Positions 1 to 5,124 of a stretch of DNA of 6,144 bases are shown piece by piece. Both the position numbers and the translations under genes were made by a program. The stretch is from Rhodospirillales bacterium RIFCSPLOWO2_12_FULL_67_15 (GTDB taxonomy: Bacteria > Pseudomonadota > Alphaproteobacteria > Rhodospirillales > 2-12-FULL-67-15). The notes under the pieces were generated by a model, which made no database searches, was not told where the DNA came from, and saw only the letters and a program-made list of their open reading frames with translations. The stretch covers positions 1 through 6,144 of the forward strand of contig MIAC01000125.1 in assembly GCA_001830475.1 (NCBI GenBank), read 5' to 3'. Numbering within the stretch: position 1 is the stretch's first letter; every line of letters starts with the position of its first letter.

Positions 1-339
1 CATTTGCGCGGCGAGAACGTTGCGAATGGTGTTGCCCGCCTTGAGCAAATGTCCCGCCCGGATGCGAACCGTGCGCGAGGGGTCGTAGGCCGGGCCAAAG
101 AAGGGAAATCCGTTGATGTGGTCCCAATGGGTGTGGGTCAACATCAGATGAACGTCGCGGACCCCGTCGCGAAAAAACGTTTGACCCAGTTGGCGAATGC
201 CGGTGCCGGCGTCGAAGATGAAACGGTTGTCCCCGGCGTGCATCTCGATGCAACTGGTGCTCCCGCCATAGCGCATATGTTCGGGAGTGGAACAGGCGAT
301 GCTGCCGCGCACGCCCCAGAACTTGATCCGTAACGCCAT
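1..339 (-). CDS. MBL-fold metallo-hydrolase, N-terminal 113 residues (runs off window)
   Basis: Reading the reverse strand from the ATG at 337-339 gives 113 codons with no stop before the window edge, so the C-terminus is missing. The protein begins MALRIKFWGVRGSI and shows GGSTSC near residue 25 and FDAGTGIRQLG at 42-52. The metal-binding motif HTHWDH is at 69-74, giving His69, His71, Asp73 and His74, followed by INGFPFFGPAYDP. This is the usual start of the PhnP-like (COG1235) branch of the metallo-beta-lactamase superfamily, whose members are di-metal hydrolases, many of them phosphodiesterases; the substrate here cannot be told. It starts 11 bp after the stop of the SAM adenosyltransferase gene, so the two are probably co-transcribed. 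GAGGA just before the ATG is a weak ribosome binding site. The family call is secure; the function is not. Confidence 0.9.
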   Translation of the reverse strand, partial: MALRIKFWGVRGSIACSTPEHMRYGGSTSCIEMHAGDNRFIFDAGTGIRQLGQTFFRDGVRDVHLMLTHTHWDHINGFPFFGPAYDPSRTVRIRAGHLLKAGNTIRNVLAAQM

Positions 340-350
340 TTCCTCACCCG

Positions 351-1163
351 CTACGACCGTAAGTTATTGTTTTCCCGCCCGCGCCCGGCAAATGCCCAGG
401 GCCGCACGGCAACGGGAGACCCGAGCGTAAGGCCCAGCGCCACGTCCGCCCGGCCGCAATTCATGGCGATTTCCATCAACCCGTTGGCATTTTCATACCA
501 GAACACCCCCCCTTTGGGCACGTCGGAAAACGTTCGCGCATGAACAATTTCCCGCCCATCCTTAAGGATTATCCCGGTCCCGGACGAAAGGGTCGCGGCG
601 CGAAGGCCGGTCATGGCGTTGCCGAAGCGGTCGATATAGATCACCTCGGCGAGATCGTCGGGCCAATCCCCATAGCCGAGGCCGCCCTGGGCCAAGGGCT
701 CGGCCCAGCCGGCCGGAGGGCGGGGGGCGGACGGCATGCCGCCGGGACGATCGCCTCGATCCAGCCACGCCGCCACCGGAGCGAATAAATCCCGTCCGTG
801 AAAGCTCGGGGACAGGCGCGGCGGCCGCCACCCGATTCGCCACCACGAGGGCGCGGCGGCCCTTCTCGCCACGATCTCAAGCAGGCCGTTGTCGGGACCG
901 ACGAACCAACGCCCGCCCGCCTCCAGCGCCAGCGCGCGCCGTTCCGAGCCGACGCCCGGATCGACGACGCAGACAAAAACCGCCGGCGCGGGAAATTCCT
1001 CCGCGTAGGCCGCGAGCAGGTAGGCCGAGCGGCGGGGATCGCGGGCCGGCGCGTCCGCGAAAAGATTGACGATCCGTGCGGCGGAAAATTCCTTCAGAAT
1101 CGCCGCCTGGAGCTGGCCCAGGTACGGCCCGGAAAGGCCGAAATCGGTAAAAAGGACGATCAT
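351..1163 (-). CDS. SAM hydroxide adenosyltransferase (DUF62 / SAM-dependent chlorinase-fluorinase family)
   Basis: A 270-residue protein of the DUF62 family, which hydrolyses S-adenosylmethionine to adenosine and methionine using an activated water; the fold is shared with fluorinase and chlorinase. Visible motifs are FTDFG (5-9), VVDPGVGSERR (66-76), FVGPDNGLL (87-95), FHGRDLFAP (121-129), and in the C-terminal domain IDRFGNAMTG (177-186) and YENANGLMEIA (223-233). Asp68, Arg75 and His122 fit the Asp-Arg-His set described for archaeal hydroxide adenosyltransferases, which argues for water rather than halide as nucleophile. There is no signal peptide, so it should be cytosolic. The ATG at 1161-1163 has no good Shine-Dalgarno sequence, and the gene lies about 100 bp after rpoH, beyond the rpoH terminator. 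It heads a likely two-gene operon with the MBL hydrolase. The physiological role of this family in bacteria is poorly known. Confidence 0.92.
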   Translation of the reverse strand: MIVLFTDFGLSGPYLGQLQAAILKEFSAARIVNLFADAPARDPRRSAYLLAAYAEEFPAPAVFVCVVDPGVGSERRALALEAGGRWFVGPDNGLLEIVARRAAAPSWWRIGWRPPRLSPSFHGRDLFAPVAAWLDRGDRPGGMPSAPRPPAGWAEPLAQGGLGYGDWPDDLAEVIYIDRFGNAMTGLRAATLSSGTGIILKDGREIVHARTFSDVPKGGVFWYENANGLMEIAMNCGRADVALGLTLGSPVAVRPWAFAGRGRENNNLRS

Positions 1164-1200
1164 GAACCGAGCATGATCGCCCGGCTCTTGCCTGTCCGCA

Positions 1201-1238
1201 AACGAAAAGGGCGCGCCCCTTGGAATGGGGACGCGCCC
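1201..1238 (-). terminator. Intrinsic terminator of rpoH
   Basis: On the minus strand the arms GGGCGCGTCCCC (1238-1227) and GGGGCGCGCCC (1219-1209) form an 11-bp GC-rich stem with one bulged T and a 7-nt loop, followed by TTTTCGTTT. It begins 22 bp after the rpoH stop codon, the expected place for a rho-independent terminator. The T-run is interrupted after four bases, so some readthrough into the downstream SAM adenosyltransferase gene is possible. Confidence 0.85.
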
Positions 1239-1260
1239 GATTTAGGCCGGCCGAGCAGGC

Positions 1261-2133
1261 TTACGGGGCCGTCGCGGTTTCCGCCATCGCCTTTTTCAGC
1301 TTGCCCAGCGCGCGGGCCTCGAGCTGACGAACCCGTTCGCGGCTGACCCCGTAAATCCGCCCCAAGTCCTCGAGGGTGGCGGGGTCCTCCTTCAAGCAGC
1401 GCTCGGTCAGGATTTCCCGCTCCCGCTGCGGCAGTGTCGCCAGCGCGGCGTAAAGCGCCTTCTTGCGTTGTCCGTACTCCTCGTGCTCGGCGAAATCGAC
1501 CTCCGGATTGGCCTTATCGTCGACCAGGGTATCCTGGAACTGTATGCCGTCCTCATCGCCGATTGGCGCGCTCAACGACACGTAACGCGCCATCATGCGG
1601 CGATTCATGGCGACGAGATCGTGCTCGGGAACGCCGATCTCCCGCGCCAGCCGCTTGGCCTGATCGGGGGGAAGATCGGCATTGTCGGCGACACGGAGCT
1701 TGTTCTTGATGCCGCGCAGGCTGAAGAACAGCTTCTTCTGCGCCGACACGGTGCCCATTTTGACCATCGACCAGGACTTGAGGATGTATTCCGTGATCGC
1801 GGCCCTGATCCACCAGATCGCATAGGTGGAAAGTCTGAAGCCGCGTTCGGGCTCGAACTTCTTGACCGCCTTCATCAGGCCGATGTTGCCCTCCGACATC
1901 AGGTCGGCGAGCGGCAGGCCGTAGCCGCGAAAGCCCATGGCGATCTTCGCGACCAGACGCAGGTGGCTGGTGACCAGCTTGTGCGCGGCGTGGATTTCGC
2001 CGTGGTCGCGGAAGCGGCGGGCGAGCATATACTCGTCGCTGGCGCTGAGAATCGGGAATTTCCAGATTTCGCGCAGATAGACTTGCAACCCGCTGTCGGG
2101 CGGAACCACAGGCAATGTCAATGTGACTGGCAT
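1261..2133 (-). CDS. rpoH: RNA polymerase sigma-32 factor RpoH (heat shock)
   Basis: A 290-residue group 3 sigma-70 family protein of the length normal for RpoH, which directs RNA polymerase to heat-shock promoters for chaperones and proteases. Region 2 spans roughly residues 50-120, with LMSEGNIGLMKAVKKFEPERG and the promoter-melting segment STYAIWWIRAAITEYIL. The RpoH box QKKLFFSLR lies at 132-140 and is diagnostic against RpoD and other sigmas. Region 4.2, LEDLGRIYGVSRERVRQLEA (254-273), is the helix-turn-helix that reads the -35 element. The ATG at 2131-2133 has a good ribosome binding site, AAGGGAG, 7 nt upstream. A strong hairpin terminator follows the TAA stop. The gene stands alone with its own promoter and a long leader. 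Many alphaproteobacteria carry more than one rpoH, so which paralog this is cannot be said from the window. Confidence 0.97.
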   Translation of the reverse strand: MPVTLTLPVVPPDSGLQVYLREIWKFPILSASDEYMLARRFRDHGEIHAAHKLVTSHLRLVAKIAMGFRGYGLPLADLMSEGNIGLMKAVKKFEPERGFRLSTYAIWWIRAAITEYILKSWSMVKMGTVSAQKKLFFSLRGIKNKLRVADNADLPPDQAKRLAREIGVPEHDLVAMNRRMMARYVSLSAPIGDEDGIQFQDTLVDDKANPEVDFAEHEEYGQRKKALYAALATLPQREREILTERCLKEDPATLEDLGRIYGVSRERVRQLEARALGKLKKAMAETATAP

Positions 2134-2200
2134 CGGTGATCTCCCTTGCGATCCATTTTCAACTCGCCCCGGCCAAGGCCGAGAGGCGACAAACCAACCC

Positions 2201-2216
2201 CCCGGACGGGTCCGGG
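2201..2216. repeat. Short inverted repeat in the rpoH leader
   Basis: CCCGGA at 2201-2206 and TCCGGG at 2211-2216 are perfect complements separated by 4 bases. In the rpoH mRNA this makes a stable 6-bp GC-rich hairpin about 70 nt upstream of the start codon. There is no T-run after it on either strand, so it is not an intrinsic terminator. Confidence 0.5.
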
Positions 2217-2315
2217 CGGACGATTTCCAATGAAGGCGTCGTCAGGGATTTCGCGTCGTTACGATCATTGGCATATCCTCCATCCGAAGCGATAAGCCCA
2301 AACGGCCCACCCGAA

Positions 2316-2351
2316 GGTCGAGCCTCAGGTTCGACCGGTCCCAAAGGGGCC
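2316..2351. repeat. Two adjacent inverted repeats in the rpoH leader
   Basis: The first, 2316-2336, pairs GGTCGAGCC with GGTTCGACC around a TCA loop (9 bp with one G-T pair). The second, 2337-2351, pairs GGTCCC with GGGGCC around AAA (6 bp with one G-T pair). Both imperfect pairs are G-U in plus-strand RNA but A-C mismatches in the rpoH-sense RNA, so both stems fold better from the plus strand. No T-run follows. Their role is unknown. Confidence 0.45.
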
Positions 2352-2365
2352 CCGATCTGCGAAAA

Positions 2366-2394
2366 AGATTAAAGAAGGTGTTTATTAGAGTCAA
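2366..2394 (-). promoter_or_regulatory. rpoH: Sigma70-like promoter for rpoH
   Basis: On the minus strand, TTGACT (2394-2389) is followed after exactly 17 bp by TAATCT (2371-2366). The -35 box differs from TTGACA only in the last base; the -10 box is weaker. The pair lies in an AT-rich patch (about 2361-2420) that stands out from its GC-rich surroundings. A second, weaker pair, TTGATT (2423-2418) and TATTTC (2400-2395), also with a 17-bp spacer, lies just upstream and could be a tandem promoter. No convincing RpoH-type heat-shock promoter was seen. Confidence 0.5.
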
Positions 2395-2524
2395 GAAATA
2401 AAGAAATTACCTACTGAAATCAAGTGGGTATTGATAGTCCTGAATCGTGTGCTCGGGCGCCGAAACGGCACGCGGCAAACCGACGCTTTCCCTGGCGGAT
2501 CGGAAAACGCGTTAATTGCGCCCG

Positions 2525-3574
2525 TCAATCGCGGGCGAGGTCGGCGTCGCGGACGAGATCGGGATGGACGAAACGGAACGAAACCTGGTCCGAATACGAA
2601 GCCTCGGCCGGTTTGTCGGCCGGTTTTTCGGTCAGCAGCGGGGCGGCGCTCGCCGCTTCCGGCGCCGTGTCATCCGACGGATCGTAGCCGAGATCGGGGA
2701 TGGGCGGCAGCTTGATGTCGCGGTCGTTGGAGATTTCCACCGCACGCTTCTGGCGATACAGGCTGCGGATCGCCGCGTAGTAGTCAATCGAGGTTTTCTT
2801 GATCTGATTGAGATCGCTGCGGACGTTGGAATATTCGTCCACCCCCTTCATGCCGACGCGCGCCCACTTCTCGGCGTCGCGATCGGTGTTGGCGAACCAC
2901 AGGTTGAGGGGATCGAAGAAGCTGTCCACCACCAGCTTGCCGACGGCGTCGCGGGGATTGGAGGGTCCGAGGAGAGGCAGGACCACATAGAACATCTCGC
3001 CCACGCCCCACACGCCGAGGGTCTGGCCGAAGTCCTCGTTATGGCGTCTCACGCCGAGTTCGGCCCCGATGTCGATCGCGCCGCCCATGCCGACGGTGGA
3101 ATTGACCACCGCCCGGCCGAGGGTTTCCAGCGCACGCTGCGGCTCGCCCTGCAGGATATCGTTGGCGAGAACCACAGGCGTGGCGAGATTAAAAAGGATG
3201 TTGCGAATGCCCTCGCGGACCAGGGACGGAACCACCTCTTCGTAGACCTGGCTGAGCGGCCCGAGCAGGTAATCGAGGAAAACCTCGTTGAAGGCGAAGA
3301 TGGCCCGGTTCAACGGCTCGAGCGGATCGTTCACGTCCTCGTCGGCGGGCTGCGCGCCCTGGCTCGGCTGGGCCTGGGCCAGATCCTGGGGCAGTCGGAC
3401 CTGGGACGGCTGGGCTTCGGCGCCAGCGAAGATTCCGATCAGGTCGGCCTCGGCCGCCCGGACCGGCAAGTTCGCGCTCACGGCCCAAACCGCGAGAGCG
3501 GCGGCGGCGATGCCAAACCTGAAACCCGGGAGGGCGGGAGCAAGGGAAACGCGAAGTTCTTTCACGACGGTCAT
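2525..3574 (-). CDS. mlaA: MlaA/VacJ-family outer-membrane lipid-asymmetry protein, without lipobox cysteine
   Basis: A 349-residue protein of the MlaA (VacJ) family, which forms a ring-like channel in the outer membrane, removes phospholipids from the outer leaflet and passes them to periplasmic MlaC. An N-terminal hydrophobic segment (about 18-40) ends in LPVRA, a signal peptidase I type site. The family signature NDPLEPLNRAIFAFN lies at 82-96, followed by conserved core segments NILFNLATPVVLANDILQG (125-143), FGQTLGVWGVG (182-192), VVLPLLGPSNPRDAVG (197-212) and FFDPLNLW (219-226). The C-terminal tail from about 298, rich in Asp, Ala and Pro, looks disordered. Oddly, the protein contains no cysteine at all, so it cannot be a lipoprotein like E. 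coli MlaA. The ATG used here has AAGGA only 1-2 nt upstream, too close; the GTG at codon 4 (3563-3565) has better spacing and may be the true start. It diverges from the mlaC pair. No clear terminator follows it. Confidence 0.92.
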   Translation of the reverse strand: MTVVKELRVSLAPALPGFRFGIAAAALAVWAVSANLPVRAAEADLIGIFAGAEAQPSQVRLPQDLAQAQPSQGAQPADEDVNDPLEPLNRAIFAFNEVFLDYLLGPLSQVYEEVVPSLVREGIRNILFNLATPVVLANDILQGEPQRALETLGRAVVNSTVGMGGAIDIGAELGVRRHNEDFGQTLGVWGVGEMFYVVLPLLGPSNPRDAVGKLVVDSFFDPLNLWFANTDRDAEKWARVGMKGVDEYSNVRSDLNQIKKTSIDYYAAIRSLYRQKRAVEISNDRDIKLPPIPDLGYDPSDDTAPEAASAAPLLTEKPADKPAEASYSDQVSFRFVHPDLVRDADLARD

Positions 3575-3674
3575 GTCCTTGTCTTTGGGTTTGTTGTTAT
3601 TATTCTTGGCCTGTCGCTATCGTGGCGCCCATCACCAACCGTCGGCAATTTAACTCCGCACTCTGGTCGACATT

Positions 3675-3703
3675 CTTTTAAGTAAACTTCACCAATGCCG
3701 CAA
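3675..3703 (-). promoter_or_regulatory. Candidate promoter for mlaA
   Basis: On the minus strand, TTGCGG (3703-3698) and TAAAAG (3680-3675) are separated by 17 bp. This would give a leader of about 95 nt before the mlaA start. The match is moderate, and the surrounding divergent intergenic region (3575-3817) is richer in AT than the genes. Confidence 0.3.
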
Positions 3704-3761
3704 CTGGGGTAAACTACTAAGCCCATAAACTGTGGCATTTTTCCCACACACATGGAAGCCA

Positions 3762-3790
3762 TTGAGTCCGCTTGGGATTTAAGATAGGTA
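3762..3790 (+). promoter_or_regulatory. Candidate promoter for the tandem mlaC genes
   Basis: TTGAGT (3762-3767) is followed after 17 bp by TAGGTA (3785-3790), placing a start of transcription near 3797, about 20 nt before the first mlaC-like gene. The -35 box is good and the -10 box poor. A small inverted repeat, TGTGG/CCACA (3731-3748), lies just upstream and could be an operator, though it may be chance. Confidence 0.3.
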
Positions 3791-3817
3791 TCGCCTCATC
3801 TTCAGGAGAGCCGGGAT

Positions 3818-4456
3818 ATGTATTCACGGATTGCTTTGAACTGCCTGCTGTTCGTCCTTTGTCTTGGCGCGGCCTCTCTCGGGCCAACGCCTGCGGTTTC
3901 CGGCGATTCGCCCCGGGCCATCGTCGCCCATTTCCAGGATTCCCTCGTCGCCGTGATGAAGGAAGCCAAGGCTCTCGGAGTCCGCGGCCGCTACGAGCGC
4001 CTCAACCCGATCGTCGAAAGCGCCTTCCATATTCCGCTCATGACCCAGATGGCCACGGCTGGCTCCTGGGCCGACGCCAGCGGCGAAAAGCGCCGCGAGA
4101 TCGTGAACGCATTCCGGCGCATGAACATCAGCACGCTCGCCACGCTTTTCGACGGTTACAAAGGCGAGTCGTTTCAGATCGTCGGCGAGAAAGACGGCCC
4201 GCAAAATACCCGCATCGTCGAAACCCGAATAATCAAGTCCGACAAATCCACCAACGATATTGCCTATGTCGCCCGTCAATTCTCCGCCCGTTGGTACCTG
4301 ATCGACGTGGTGGTCGACCGGGGCATCAGCGAGCTCTCGGTCCGCCGCTCCGAATACGCCCGCATTCTCAAGGATCGAGGCATCGACGGCCTGATCGCGG
4401 TCCTCAACGACAAGGCCGACGAGTTGCTCTCGGCGGTGCCGACGGCCGCGAAATAA
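3818..4456 (+). CDS. mlaC: MlaC/Ttg2D-family periplasmic phospholipid-binding protein, copy 1
   Basis: A 212-residue protein of the MlaC (Ttg2D, toluene-tolerance) family, often named ABC transporter substrate-binding protein or, in hopanoid loci, HpnM. MlaC carries phospholipid through the periplasm between MlaA and the inner-membrane MlaFEDB complex. A signal peptide covers about residues 1-28, with possible cleavage after AVS. The mature domain shows the family pattern GRYERLNPIVESAFHIPLM (57-75), a conserved Trp at 84, GPQNTRIVETRIIKSD (127-142), and the closing motif WYLIDVVVDRGISELSVRRS (159-178). The ATG has an excellent ribosome binding site, AGGAGAG (3804-3810), 7 nt upstream. It is the first gene of a pair with the next paralog, 27 bp away, and is divergent from mlaA. 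Phospholipid as ligand is the family expectation; hopanoid or another lipid is possible. Confidence 0.88.
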   Translation: MYSRIALNCLLFVLCLGAASLGPTPAVSGDSPRAIVAHFQDSLVAVMKEAKALGVRGRYERLNPIVESAFHIPLMTQMATAGSWADASGEKRREIVNAFRRMNISTLATLFDGYKGESFQIVGEKDGPQNTRIVETRIIKSDKSTNDIAYVARQFSARWYLIDVVVDRGISELSVRRSEYARILKDRGIDGLIAVLNDKADELLSAVPTAAK

Positions 4457-4483
4457 AGGGTGTCGATCGTTACTGTCTCCGCG

Positions 4484-5122
4484 ATGACCGTACTTCGCCG
4501 ATTTCTCGCCGCCGCCGTCCTCTCGGCGCAGCTTGCGTTCGCGTTCGCCTCATTCGCGCCGCCCCCCGTTCTGGCGCAGGACGGCGCGCCCAGCGCCGTG
4601 TTGGACGAATTTCATGCCAGCCTTCTCGCCGTGATGAAGGAAGGCCCCGCGCTCGGCCACGCCGGGCGCGCCCGCCGCCTGCAGCCGGAAGTGGCGCGCG
4701 CGTTCCATCTTCCGGTCATGATTCAGGTCGCGACCGGAACATTCTGGCGACAGGCGAATCCGGCCCAGCAGGACGCCCTCGTCGCCGCCTTCACCCGGTA
4801 CAGTACCGCGACCTACGCCAAGAACTTCAAGAAATACGCGGGCGAGAGATTCGAGACCGTGGCCGAGCGCGCCGGGCCTCAGAACACCACTTTGCTGGAC
4901 ACGCGCATCGTCAAGTCCGACGGCTCGGCGGTCGAGATCACCTACGTCATGAAAAAGGGCTCGGACGCCTGGAAGGTGGTGGACGTGATCGTGGACAAAG
5001 GCATCTCGGAGCTGGCGCTGCGCCGCTCCGAGTTCTCCCGCCAACTCAAGGATGCGGGCATCGATTCCCTGGTCGCGACGCTCAACCGCAAGGCCGACGA
5101 GCTCGCCGCCGAGGGCCCGTAA
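4484..5122 (+). CDS. mlaC: MlaC/Ttg2D-family periplasmic phospholipid-binding protein, copy 2
   Basis: A second MlaC-family protein directly after the first. From the ATG at 4484 it is 212 residues, exactly the length of copy 1, with a clean signal peptide (Arg-Arg, hydrophobic core, likely cut near VLAQ at 29-32). A GTG at 4460 in the same frame would add 8 residues but sits directly on the AAAGG sequence, so I prefer the ATG, although it too lacks a good ribosome binding site and may depend on translational coupling. The same motifs as copy 1 occur: GRARRLQPEVARAFHLPVM (61-79), Trp88, GPQNTTLLDTRIVKSD (131-146), and WKVVDVIVDKGISELALRRS (163-182). A hand alignment of about 170 mature residues shows roughly half identical, densest in the C-terminal third. 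No promoter is visible in the 27-bp gap, so it is probably co-transcribed with copy 1. Whether both serve MlaA or one has a new lipid ligand is unknown. Confidence 0.87.
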   Translation: MTVLRRFLAAAVLSAQLAFAFASFAPPPVLAQDGAPSAVLDEFHASLLAVMKEGPALGHAGRARRLQPEVARAFHLPVMIQVATGTFWRQANPAQQDALVAAFTRYSTATYAKNFKKYAGERFETVAERAGPQNTTLLDTRIVKSDGSAVEITYVMKKGSDAWKVVDVIVDKGISELALRRSEFSRQLKDAGIDSLVATLNRKADELAAEGP

Positions 5123-5124
5123 GT

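Larger units (their letters stand above)
2134..2358 (-). promoter_or_regulatory. Long structured 5' leader of rpoH
   Basis: If transcription starts just after the -10 box at 2366-2371, rpoH has a leader of about 225 nt, long for a stand-alone gene. It contains inverted repeats: CCCGGA/TCCGGG around a 4-nt loop (2201-2216), GGTCGA/TCGACC (2316-2336), and GGCC-UU-GGCC (2171-2180). The CCUUG inside the last is complementary to the CAAGG that overlaps the ribosome binding site (2144-2148). Translational control of rpoH by RNA structure is known in other bacteria; a similar role here is inference only. Short open frames on both strands here (61 and 78 codons) have no ribosome binding site and no recognisable product, so I treat the region as non-coding. 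Confidence 0.4.

Noticed and set aside
351..1163. Fluorinase or chlorinase for a halogenated metabolite
   Set aside because: The Asp68, Arg75 and His122 residues fit the hydroxide adenosyltransferase subgroup, and no halometabolite genes are nearby.
798..1346. 182-codon plus-strand open frame opposite the SAM adenosyltransferase
   Set aside because: Arg/Pro-rich composition, overlaps two real genes and the rpoH terminator.
1468..2139. 223-codon plus-strand open frame opposite rpoH
   Set aside because: Antisense shadow of rpoH, whose regions 2 and 4 and RpoH box are unmistakable.
2136..2372. 78-codon plus-strand frame in the rpoH leader
   Set aside because: No Shine-Dalgarno sequence, no family resemblance, and it is more simply explained as leader DNA with inverted repeats.
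2516..3685. 389-codon plus-strand open frame opposite mlaA
   Set aside because: It is the antisense shadow of mlaA, which has the full MlaA family signature; no ribosome binding site or domain supports it.
3571..3762. 63-codon minus-strand frame ending in an ATGA overlap with the mlaA start
   Set aside because: The ATGA overlap suggested translational coupling, but there is no ribosome binding site before its ATG, no recognisable sequence, and it covers the probable promoter region.
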